Source of the DNA: a virus
IMG/VR virus record: IMGVR_UViG_3300024518_005131
Coordinates: 1-22,594 of that record
DNA length: 22,594 nucleotides
Strand: one strand, 5' to 3'
This document shows, one piece after another, positions 12,062-18,029 of the stretch. The position numbers were made by a program, and so were the translations under genes. How positions within the stretch are numbered: the stretch's first letter is position 1; the number at the start of each line of letters is the position of its first letter. The notes under the pieces are model-generated. The model was not told the DNA's origin. It worked only from the letters and a program-made list of their open reading frames with translations, and did not search any database.

Positions 12062-12955
12062 ATGACAGCATTAACAACAACAAACGAAATAGCGTCTCTA
12101 GACGTAAACAACATGGCTATAAAAGAGGCGAAGAGACTGTTTTGTCCGACTGCTACAGATGCAGACATGATTTATTTTTTGCGGTTGTGCATTGAATACA
12201 ACCTAAACCCGCTAATTAAAGAAATTCACTGCATAAAATATAAATCAAAAAACGGCGAGGATAGGCCCGCATCGGTAATATTGGCAAAAGAGGCATTTCT
12301 TAAACGTGCCGCTTCAAACCCCAAGTATTTAGGGCATGAGGCATGGACTGAAAAAGAGCCTAGCACAGGTGAATTGGTAGGGAAAGCATTAGTTCGTGTT
12401 AAGGGATACCCCGAACCGATCAAAACAACGTGTTATTTTTCTGAGTTTTCTACTGGCAGAAACTTATGGTCATCCAAACCTAGGGTGATGATAGCTAAGT
12501 GCGCTTTGGTTGCTGCGCTGAGGGAAGCTTTTCCTGAACAGTTTTCAGGTCTTTACGATCAGGCAGAATTTGAGCAGGAAACTGACTCTGATTCAAACCA
12601 TGAGCCAAAACCTAAGCCAAATCCAAGAAAATTTAAACACAGCTCGGAAGTAGGCAATCTAAAGTTAAAACCGTTGGAGGACAAGCCACAAATCAAGGCA
12701 ATACAAGAAAAGGCAAAAGCCGAGTCTAGGCTGCTACTAGAGCCAAAGCCTCCACTTTTGTATTCAGATGTTCCAGATTCAGAAAAAACCAAGTACAACG
12801 ATGCTGTTAGCCTTCTACAGTGCCAAACTACTGCTGAGAGACTAAAAGAGATTGTCCCAGGGCTTAGGGATTCGTTTACAGATGAGGCGGTTAGGGATAA
12901 TTTTAGAGCTTTCGCAAATGATTTATTCGTGTTTATGGGTGGAAAAACAGGGTAA
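12062..12955 (+). CDS. bet: Single-strand annealing protein, RecT/Bet family
   Basis: A 297-residue protein. Residues about 15-165 match the phage recombination protein Bet/RecT core: LFCPTATDADMIYFLRLCIE, YNLNPLIKEIHCIKY, an RPASVILAKEAFLKRAASNP segment, and the closing KPRVMIAKCALVAALREAFP. The core is followed by a Pro/Lys-rich linker (EPKPKPNPRKF) and a helical C-terminal domain. It anneals complementary single strands and promotes recombination during phage replication. A strong AAAAGGAGATAGAA site precedes the ATG at 12062. No recognisable 5'-3' exonuclease partner is next to it, so it may work with a host or unrecognised nuclease. Confidence 0.93.
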   Translation: MTALTTTNEIASLDVNNMAIKEAKRLFCPTATDADMIYFLRLCIEYNLNPLIKEIHCIKYKSKNGEDRPASVILAKEAFLKRAASNPKYLGHEAWTEKEPSTGELVGKALVRVKGYPEPIKTTCYFSEFSTGRNLWSSKPRVMIAKCALVAALREAFPEQFSGLYDQAEFEQETDSDSNHEPKPKPNPRKFKHSSEVGNLKLKPLEDKPQIKAIQEKAKAESRLLLEPKPPLLYSDVPDSEKTKYNDAVSLLQCQTTAERLKEIVPGLRDSFTDEAVRDNFRAFANDLFVFMGGKTG

Positions 12956-12957
12956 AA

Positions 12958-13044
12958 ATGTTAAGCTTGTTTTGCTTTATTCCTATGCATATGAGTAGAG
13001 CAACCCTTGTTTCAGCAGCTGGGGGAGGCTGCTGGAATGTCTAA
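12958..13044 (+). CDS. Putative leader peptide overlapping replication gene start
   Basis: A 28-codon frame: MLSLFCFIPMHMSRATLVSA, then AGGGCWNV. AGGG lies 5 bases before its ATG at 12958, immediately after the Bet stop. It runs through the hairpin 13013-13034 and stops at 13042-13044, just beyond the ATG (13037) of the replication gene in another frame. Ribosomes translating it would open the hairpin that hides the next Shine-Dalgarno site. This is the classical layout of a regulatory leader peptide; the peptide itself may have no function. Confidence 0.5.
   Translation: MLSLFCFIPMHMSRATLVSAAGGGCWNV
13013..13034 (+). promoter_or_regulatory. Hairpin presenting the Shine-Dalgarno site of the replication gene
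   Basis: CAGCAGC (13013-13019) pairs with GCTGCTG (13028-13034), loop TGGGGGAG. The Shine-Dalgarno GGGGGAGG (13021-13028) lies in the loop and stem edge, and the ATG of the gene follows 2 bases after the stem. Folding should limit ribosome access. Confidence 0.62.
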
Positions 13045-13519
13045 AAAGCAATATCTTCGTAATCGGCTGTGTGATATACACACGTCAGAATCTTTTAAAG
13101 CGCTTACATACCGTGAGCGTTTTATTTTCGATGATATTTATATCAGATTACGGACAAAACCATGTAAAATTGTCATCCAAAAACAAATATTTACTGTCGA
13201 AAAAGGCACGTTTATAGTGACGTTGCGAACGATGTCAGATCGAATATCTATCAACAAAACGGCCATCGAAAGATCCTTAAAAAAGTTTGATAAATTAGGA
13301 CTATTTCACGTCGAAAAACTAATAAAATTCAACAAGGTTTATGGCCATGTGGTTTACAAAAGTGGGACACCGATTGGTAAAAAAGTGGGACACCAAAATA
13401 GTGTAACAAATAAACAAGCTAGAACGCATTCCCAAGCACAAGATTTACAAAAAGATGGATTATTAGTGTTCCCAAAATTAGCAAGTGAGACAGTAAAACA
13501 CCGAAAAGTGGGACACTAA
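13037..13519 (+). CDS. Putative phage replication initiator with internal iterons
   Basis: A 160-residue basic protein starting MSKKQYLRNRLCDIHTSESF. Residues about 5-110 look like the winged-helix domain of phage replication proteins: LTYRERFIFDDIYIRLRTKP, a GTFIVTLRTMSDR segment with INKTAIERSLKKFDKLGLFH as recognition helices. The last 45 residues are polar. The ATG at 13037 is preferred to one at 13007 because GGGGGAGG lies in front of it. Three copies of AAAAGTGGGACAC occur inside the gene, the arrangement of lambda O, in which the initiator binds iterons within its own gene. It probably recognises the origin and recruits host helicase. Confidence 0.7.
   Translation: MSKKQYLRNRLCDIHTSESFKALTYRERFIFDDIYIRLRTKPCKIVIQKQIFTVEKGTFIVTLRTMSDRISINKTAIERSLKKFDKLGLFHVEKLIKFNKVYGHVVYKSGTPIGKKVGHQNSVTNKQARTHSQAQDLQKDGLLVFPKLASETVKHRKVGH
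13358..13516 (+). repeat. Iteron set, candidate replication origin
   Basis: Three exact direct copies of AAAAGTGGGACAC at 13358-13370, 13381-13393 and 13504-13516, and a degenerate relative (AAGTGAGACAG) near 13484. The first copy is read in a different codon phase (KSGTP) from the other two (KVGH), so conservation is at DNA level and not protein level. An AT-rich stretch (about 13520-13580) follows immediately, as in lambda-type origins with iterons plus a DNA-unwinding element. Confidence 0.66.
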
Positions 13520-13520
13520 C

Positions 13521-13637
13521 ATGTATATAAGGAATATTAAAAGTGTATTAGATAATAAAAGTGATATTAACCTCTTATTGAGACATGGAGGTTCGTTTTA
13601 TTTAAGTTTAGGCAAGCTAAGGTTAAAGGGGGAGTAG
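13521..13637 (+). CDS. Very small frame downstream of replication gene
   Basis: A 38-codon frame: MYIRNIKSVLDNKSDINLLL, then RHGGSFYLSLGKLRLKGE. It starts one base after the replication gene stop, preceded only by the weak GTGGGA of the last iteron, and ends just before the next Shine-Dalgarno site (GGGAGTAGGAG). It covers the AT-rich segment that may be the unwinding element. It may be real or a chance frame. Confidence 0.35.
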   Translation: MYIRNIKSVLDNKSDINLLLRHGGSFYLSLGKLRLKGE

Positions 13638-13649
13638 GAGTAAAAAGTT

Positions 13650-14363
13650 ATGAAAACAAGCGAAGGTGAAATTTTTGAATTTTCTGGATTATTTATGAAA
13701 AAAGAGACGCTTAAAAAAAGCTATTTAGATATTGTTGATTTTTATTACAAAAGCGCTATGCCAGGAAAGCGCCCATTACAAAATATTGAATCGATAAAGC
13801 GAACAATCGACGATAATTTTTTGAAAATTAAAGGCATAGAAAAATTATGTCTCTACCGTGGTTGGGTGGAAGAGTCCAAAAAAGACCCTAACCTACTTCC
13901 AGTTTGGAATAGTCTACTTAAAAAAAATATGATCGAAAAGCACGAAAAAAAGAAGTTTGGGGTAGGATATAATTTTTACAAGGCAATAAATACACAGCAA
14001 AACTACGACGCAATACCGACCAAAACAGAACAATCAGAAGATGATAAAAAAGAGGAGGAGTTATTTAATAAGACCGCCAAATACTGGGATTATCTAATCG
14101 CTAACAATCGCCCAGAGGCCGATAGAATCCTTGAGGAGGCAAATATTAAAGCCGCAATGATAAGTCGTAGCCCGATGAAAAAAATTGTTGATTCAGCGTC
14201 CGATAAAGGCTCTCTATCATCTCAGAAAATAATTATGTCTTTTGTTCAGATAATTTTGCAGGCAGATAAGACGCATTTAGCGGCAATCAAAAGTGGTGAT
14301 TTTCGAGTGACAGATTTTGATGAATTGAAAAAACAGGAGGCTAAAAATGCGACGATTTTTTAA
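13650..14363 (+). CDS. Hypothetical replication-region protein
   Basis: A 237-residue charged, helix-rich protein starting MKTSEGEIFEFSGLFMKKET. Residues about 15-115 contain YLDIVDFYYKSAMPGKRPLQ and a NLLPVWNSLLKKNMIEKHEK segment. A Glu/Asp-rich linker (about 118-135) and a C-terminal helical domain follow. There is no Walker motif, so it is not a DnaC-type ATPase. Placed right after the initiator and origin, it could be a helicase loader like lambda P (position-based inference only). GGAGTAGGAG precedes the ATG at 13650. Confidence 0.65.
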   Translation: MKTSEGEIFEFSGLFMKKETLKKSYLDIVDFYYKSAMPGKRPLQNIESIKRTIDDNFLKIKGIEKLCLYRGWVEESKKDPNLLPVWNSLLKKNMIEKHEKKKFGVGYNFYKAINTQQNYDAIPTKTEQSEDDKKEEELFNKTAKYWDYLIANNRPEADRILEEANIKAAMISRSPMKKIVDSASDKGSLSSQKIIMSFVQIILQADKTHLAAIKSGDFRVTDFDELKKQEAKNATIF

Positions 14364-14469
14364 GTGGTTAAAGGCGCAATTAGTACCAAGAAAAAGTAAG
14401 AAAAAAACATTGATTTTTTTAGGCATGAAACTCGCTAATAATGGTAGTATTATTAGAAGTCGAAAATGA
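14347..14469 (+). CDS. Small basic peptide
   Basis: A 40-codon frame: MRRFFKWLKAQLVPRKSKKK, TLIFLGMKLANNGSIIRSRK. It is highly basic with an amphipathic N-terminal helix. The start at 14347 has a strong Shine-Dalgarno (CAGGAGG, 7 bases upstream) located inside the previous gene, and the stop overlaps the start of the nuclease gene as ATGA. Both features support translation. Function unknown; it may bind nucleic acid or membrane. Confidence 0.55.
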   Translation: MRRFFKWLKAQLVPRKSKKKTLIFLGMKLANNGSIIRSRK

Positions 14470-14822
14470 CAGTAAAAGAAAAAAATATCGTAAAAAAAAC
14501 AACAGATTTAAGCGATTACCTTGAAACGATGATGTTGATGTTGGAGCCAAATTTACGAGGGCAGTATGTGAGGGAGTTTAAATTCCACCCTAAACGAAAA
14601 TGGAGATTTGACTTTGCTTTCCCAGCGGCTATGGTGGCAGTTGAAGCTGATGGCGGTGAGTATTGCCAGAACGGTGGTAGACACGCAAATGCGTCTGACT
14701 ACGAAAAAATTAACCAAGCCACGATTCTAGGTTGGCGCGTGTTGAGATTCAGAGGCTCGACGATTAAAAATAACCCCTATGAAGTTGTGCAACAAATAAA
14801 ATTTATGGTGGTGAACTCATGA
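14466..14822 (+). CDS. PD-(D/E)XK-type endonuclease, possible junction resolvase
   Basis: A 118-residue protein of the restriction-like/VSR-type fold common in phages: REFKFHPKRKWRFDFAFP with Asp at the first catalytic position, VAVEADGGEY with the Glu of the E-x-D/K element, GRH.....DYEKINQA helix, and the closing strand GWRVLRFRGSTI. Proteins of this kind occupy the position of the RusA Holliday-junction resolvase in many phage replication regions. It probably processes recombination intermediates before packaging. It is coupled to its neighbours by ATGA overlaps on both sides. Confidence 0.8.
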   Translation: MTVKEKNIVKKTTDLSDYLETMMLMLEPNLRGQYVREFKFHPKRKWRFDFAFPAAMVAVEADGGEYCQNGGRHANASDYEKINQATILGWRVLRFRGSTIKNNPYEVVQQIKFMVVNS

Positions 14823-15160
14823 ATCAGCCAGATTACAAAAAGGACTTTTATAACGTAAATTGTCACGTTAAACAAGTTTACGAAGTGGAAGGGCCAGCAA
14901 AGTACGCTGATAATGATTGGATGATACGGCCGCTACTGAATCATATCGCCCATATCGAGAGGCATATGCACGATGCGTTTGAATCAATTAAAAATGGTAG
15001 TTATTTGGATAGTTTCGATGTCTTGCGTCAAATCGAGGAGGATTTGAGCCATGCGATTTTGCGGAGCAGCATGGTGTTTGAGAAATGTATATTTCTGGCA
15101 GATCCGATCGCCTCTTCTCTAAAAGGATCTGACAAGATTAGCTTTATCAATAAGAACTAA
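14819..15160 (+). CDS. Hypothetical protein at end of replication operon
   Basis: A 113-residue soluble protein starting MNQPDYKKDFYNVNCHVKQV, helix-rich with HIAHIERHMHDAFESIKNG and a Cys-containing C-terminal part. The ATG overlaps the stop of the nuclease gene (ATGA). The gene ends the coupled run; a 149-bp non-coding gap with a strong hairpin follows. No family recognised. Confidence 0.66.
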   Translation: MNQPDYKKDFYNVNCHVKQVYEVEGPAKYADNDWMIRPLLNHIAHIERHMHDAFESIKNGSYLDSFDVLRQIEEDLSHAILRSSMVFEKCIFLADPIASSLKGSDKISFINKN

Positions 15161-15170
15161 TTGCGTTAAA
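15157..15170 (+). repeat. Dispersed 13-bp motif CTAATTGCGTTAA, copy 3
   Basis: CTAATTGCGTTAAA overlaps the stop codon of the preceding gene and adjoins a possible -10 box TAAAAT (15167-15172). It is the same 14-base string as at 7259-7272. Confidence 0.5.
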
Positions 15171-15177
15171 ATAGGCA

Positions 15178-15214
15178 GTGGCTTAGGTTTGATTCATCTC
15201 TTTTCCTAAGCCAC
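15178..15214 (+). ncRNA. Strong hairpin, possible small RNA with anti-start-site loop
   Basis: GTGGCTTAGG (15178-15187) and CCTAAGCCAC (15205-15214) form a perfect 10-bp stem. The 17-nt loop TTTGATTCATCTCTTTT is complementary over 10-12 bases to the start regions aaaagagATGa of early genes at 7419, 7857, 7998 and 8924. A weak promoter (-35 TTATCA 15144-15149, 17 bp, -10 TAAAAT 15167-15172) would start an RNA at about 15178. A U-run at 15235-15241 could end it, but no hairpin adjoins that run, so the 3' end is unclear. It may instead be only a 3'-UTR structure. Confidence 0.5.
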
Positions 15215-15309
15215 AAAATCTCCAAAACATTTAATTTTTTTGTATTGAATTATCAGTGGTTTATGCTAACGTAAATATGTAATCGAAAACTGATAAAAAA
15301 AGGGATACC

Positions 15310-15585
15310 GTGAGGCAAGATCGAATTGTTTTGGAGGCAAAGCTAGAGTTCAAGAAAGCGAACTTTAGAGAGTCACTTATCAGCTCGATGTCTGTCTTGC
15401 TCAAAGATATACAAGAATGTGAAGACATAGCCAGAAACACCAACAAGAAAATAGACTACAAAAAAGAGGTTGGGATGAGCAAGAAGCCAAAAGCATCTCC
15501 AGAAGTTAAAGGGACGGTTATATTTTATGAGGGGTTTTGCGACGAATTGAACAAAGAGACAGAAAGTAAAGCATGCCTGAACTAA
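15310..15585 (+). CDS. Hypothetical small protein, GTG start
   Basis: A 91-residue charged protein. Residues about 1-50 are helical (RQDRIVLEAKLEFKKANFRE, then SLISSMSVLLKDIQECEDIA), followed by a Lys-rich hinge and the segment VKGTVIFYEGFCDEL. The GTG at 15310 follows AGGGAT; an internal ATG (MSKKPKASPEV, 15475) with AGAGG upstream is an alternative start. It opens the small lysis-side cluster and may have its own promoter in the 15215-15309 gap, which holds an inverted repeat TTATCAG...CTGATAA (15250-15256, 15290-15296). Confidence 0.55.
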   Translation: MRQDRIVLEAKLEFKKANFRESLISSMSVLLKDIQECEDIARNTNKKIDYKKEVGMSKKPKASPEVKGTVIFYEGFCDELNKETESKACLN

Positions 15586-15872
15586 ATGGAAATGGAAACG
15601 GCTTAAACAAAAAAATACGCATAATTTTGGATCGGCAAAAGGATGAATTACTAAGCAAGTACAAGAAACAAGGTGTTTCTGAGGCTCACGTAAACGCTGC
15701 AATAGACCTGGCCTACACGATACTGCACGAATTTACTCGAACGATGTCAATAAAATTAGAGCGAGTCGAAAAAAAACAACGGCAATTATACGGCGCTTTA
15801 AAATGGGTAATGACATCCCTTTTAACTGCAATGCTCGGCCTAATCGTCACCTTAGCCACTCGCTACATATGA
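15573..15872 (+). CDS. C-terminally membrane-anchored coiled-coil protein (XhlA-like, possible lysis helper)
   Basis: A 99-residue protein with a soluble helical N-terminal part, a coiled-coil-like stretch (about 50-72, RTMSIKLERVEKKQRQLYGA) and one C-terminal membrane span (about 76-97, WVMTSLLTAMLGLIVTLATR). This layout resembles XhlA-type haemolysin/lysis-associated proteins of phages. Together with the convergent endolysin gene at 16104 it suggests a holin-related role, which is inference. It overlaps its neighbours on both sides (13 bases, and ATGA). Confidence 0.62.
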   Translation: MPELNGNGNGLNKKIRIILDRQKDELLSKYKKQGVSEAHVNAAIDLAYTILHEFTRTMSIKLERVEKKQRQLYGALKWVMTSLLTAMLGLIVTLATRYI

Positions 15873-16114
15873 ACCGAGAGCAGGTCTACTCCATGATCGA
15901 GGGATCAATCTGTTCTGACCCTGAATTGGAGGCGCTGTTAACTGCGAATAATATCTCCAGAAAAGATTTCATTGAACATAACGTCGATCTCAAAGTTAAA
16001 AAAATGGGGATAAAGAACTCGTTTATGTCCACCTATTTCTCAGTTCAAAGGTTAGAAAAAGAACTTAAAAAATTCGCCAAAAATATCGTAAAAAAGCTTA
16101 AGTCTAAAAAATGA
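15869..16114 (+). CDS. Small basic hypothetical protein
   Basis: An 81-residue protein: MNREQVYSMIEGSICSDPEL, EALLTANNISRKDFIEHNVD, and a Lys-rich C-terminus (ELKKFAKNIVKKLKSKK). The ATG at 15869 shares ATGA with the stop of the preceding gene, so I prefer it to an upstream frame start at 15803. It is the last rightward gene and its end overlaps the end of the leftward endolysin gene by 11 bases; the two transcripts therefore collide here. Confidence 0.62.
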   Translation: MNREQVYSMIEGSICSDPELEALLTANNISRKDFIEHNVDLKVKKMGIKNSFMSTYFSVQRLEKELKKFAKNIVKKLKSKK

Positions 16115-16532
16115 ATATCTCGTCGCTTTGGCTATTTCTCATATCTAAATGAATCCAGGTTTTTGTCTTCTTAAAATCCTCTAAACCCCTAAGACCTTGG
16201 TCAAAATATAGTTTCTTGTGTTTGATTATATCAGCATAAACTGCAGCTAAATCAAAGTCCTCGATAGAGATATCGATAGCCCGTCCAAATTTATGCTGAG
16301 ATTTCGACGCGCCTACGTGGCAATTAGCGGGTCTGTACCCGCGGTAATTAGTGCCTGCGATATCAATATAATGCCAAGTATTTATCATAATTGGCTTCTG
16401 GAACCGATCCCGAAAAAACTGCGCTAAGTGCGGTAATCTGTCGTCGATATACCATATACTGTGATCCCCCCACTTCTTGTATATTCCACTTGGTATAAAT
16501 TCTTGAAGCGAAAAATTATTGGTAAGTTTCAT
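16104..16532 (-). CDS. M15-family peptidoglycan peptidase, endolysin
   Basis: A 142-residue protein with the zinc ligands of the M15/VanY-type peptidases: His80 and Asp87 in SQHKFGRAIDIS and His128 in WIHLDMR. The N-terminal FSLQEFIPSGIYKKWG is typical of phage versions. It should cut peptide cross-links or stem peptides of the host wall at lysis. There is no signal peptide, so a holin is needed. The ATG at 16532 overlaps the stop of the coiled-coil gene. It ends the leftward virion operon. Confidence 0.9.
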   Translation of the reverse strand: MKLTNNFSLQEFIPSGIYKKWGDHSIWYIDDRLPHLAQFFRDRFQKPIMINTWHYIDIAGTNYRGYRPANCHVGASKSQHKFGRAIDISIEDFDLAAVYADIIKHKKLYFDQGLRGLEDFKKTKTWIHLDMRNSQSDEIFIF

Positions 16533-16756
16533 TTTACTTTTTTCTGGATGTCTTCCAAAGTTTTATCTATGTCCGTCACTTTTTTGACGTGTCCCTCTAG
16601 TTGCTGGATCTGTTTTTCTGAAATTCTAAGGGTTTGCTTGTGCCTCTCAGCTTCTCTTTTTAAGACTGTGCCAATACTCTCTAGAATGGTTGTAACGGCC
16701 TCCAATTTGTCTAAAATATCAATTAATTTTTTCGCGTATTTAAAGAATTTAATCAT
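16529..16756 (-). CDS. Small coiled-coil protein
   Basis: A 75-residue protein that is almost a single long helix with heptad-like spacing (LIDILDKLEAVTTILESIG, then KQIQQLEGHVKKVTDIDKTL). No signal or membrane span is obvious. AAGGAGA lies 7 bases before the ATG at 16756, and both ends overlap neighbouring genes by 4 bases. Between a tail-associated gene and the endolysin, it may be a lysis or tail accessory. No named family. Confidence 0.65.
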   Translation of the reverse strand: MIKFFKYAKKLIDILDKLEAVTTILESIGTVLKREAERHKQTLRISEKQIQQLEGHVKKVTDIDKTLEDIQKKVK

Positions 16757-17067
16757 AGTGTCTCCTTGGTTTTTTTTGGGTGTTTTTCTTTAATCCATCT
16801 TATTTTCTCCTTCCAGACATCCAGGCCCTGGTGATAGATGAGGTCTAATTGTTCTTTTAGTTCCCCGTATGCAACAATTCTCTCAGAGACAACCGATCCG
16901 TTGTGACGTTCTGATGCAAAACTCTCAGCCTCTTTTTCGTTATAGGTTGAGGTGTTTTCTTTTCTATTATCGGACTCATCGAGGGAATATTTTTCGATTG
17001 GATAAAAAGCACGACCGCTATCATCTTGCATTATTTCCATATCCCAAGCGTCAAAAAACCTGATCAT
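16753..17067 (-). CDS. Tail-fibre-associated protein with C-terminal phage tail motif
   Basis: A 104-residue acidic protein. The C-terminal part, ELKEQLDLIYHQGLDVWKEK followed by IRWIKEKHPK, matches the motif (Y..L.DQLD.I.....W...I..IK..YPK) shared by small tail-region proteins of many marine and enteric phages. Directly downstream of the tail fibre gene and overlapping it by ATGA, it may be a fibre chaperone or minor tail part. The start lacks a good Shine-Dalgarno site, consistent with coupling. Confidence 0.65.
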   Translation of the reverse strand: MIRFFDAWDMEIMQDDSGRAFYPIEKYSLDESDNRKENTSTYNEKEAESFASERHNGSVVSERIVAYGELKEQLDLIYHQGLDVWKEKIRWIKEKHPKKTKETL

Positions 17068-18029
17068 TGCTGCACCAAAACAAATTCTATAGATCTAATG
17101 TAATAGTTCCCACTCGTGCTAGATCCAACTGTTCGCTTAGCTCTTATTTTCCATCTGGCCGAAGCATCTGTTGAGTCAGCGGTAATTCCATTGAGTGGAT
17201 TTGACCCAATATTAAGTGTCGTGGTGCCTAAGTTGGCTATGTCCCAGTAGTATATAGCTGATCTGGATAGATTGTTAATTATCTGATCGCCAGTGTCAAA
17301 CAGAGTGCTGTTGTCGTCTTCGGTGATATATAGACGGAAACCATCACCCAAATTTGCACCACCAGATATCTCAAACCTCAAGTATACTTTGTGCGAGCCA
17401 TCTATAATTGGTTGAGTTGCCCAAATGGTGGGGAAAGTTGCACTATAAACGTTCCAGACCGTGATGCTCATATCTTGTTGAACTGTCGTATTGAAGCTCG
17501 TTTGGTTAGCATAAAAACTTATTTTGTCGATCACACTAGTGTAGCTTGCAGCCTTAATATTTATGTTTATTCTGGATGCTGATACAGCCGTGCCTATCTC
17601 CATACCCCAACTCGGTTTAGATGCTGTTATAGCGCCTGCTGCTCCTACATAGTATAGGCCGCCAACGGTTAGGGCGCTGAATCCTTCCCTAAAATCGTAA
17701 AGAACATTTACTGGATTGCCAGAACTGACGGTTGCCTCGGCGATACCGACAACGGATGTTATACCAGCCTCGTTTGCGCTAGTTGCTTTATATGCTAATC
17801 CTCCGTTGACCCGTATACAATCTCCTGCTGTAACGTTCTCGCCCGTGGTCAGTGAAAACGAGTCTATTGGAAGCCCAACGAAACTTGACGCGGTGACTGA
17901 ATTAAAGGTTACGTCGTAATTAGCGTTGGTAAGATAGGTAACTAATTGCGTCCAGTTAGCGTCCCAGTCGGTGTTATTTATTAGGGCGCCATCCCACATG
18001 TTTAAATCGCCTGTGCTTGGTATTGTCAT
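17064..18029 (-). CDS. Tail fibre / receptor-binding-type structural protein
   Basis: A 321-residue Gly/Ser/Thr/Ala-rich beta-type protein. It starts MTIPSTGDLNMWDGALINN and has a central part typical of phage fibre or decoration domains (SLTTGENVTAGDCIRVNGG, VVGIAEATVSSGNPV, LTVGGLYYVGAAGAI). The C-terminal domain (about 165-321) looks like a jelly-roll binding domain. It lacks the short N-terminal virion-docking domain of T7 gp17. It probably contacts the host surface. AGGAGG precedes the ATG at 18029, which overlaps the upstream stop. Confidence 0.8.
   Translation of the reverse strand: MTIPSTGDLNMWDGALINNTDWDANWTQLVTYLTNANYDVTFNSVTASSFVGLPIDSFSLTTGENVTAGDCIRVNGGLAYKATSANEAGITSVVGIAEATVSSGNPVNVLYDFREGFSALTVGGLYYVGAAGAITASKPSWGMEIGTAVSASRININIKAASYTSVIDKISFYANQTSFNTTVQQDMSITVWNVYSATFPTIWATQPIIDGSHKVYLRFEISGGANLGDGFRLYITEDDNSTLFDTGDQIINNLSRSAIYYWDIANLGTTTLNIGSNPLNGITADSTDASARWKIRAKRTVGSSTSGNYYIRSIEFVLVQQ

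Noticed and set aside
15171-15187. ATAGGCAGTGGCTTAGG resembles the 3' half of a type I-F CRISPR repeat.
   Set aside because: The palindrome partner of the I-F repeat is absent and the stem formed is a different one; no second copy.
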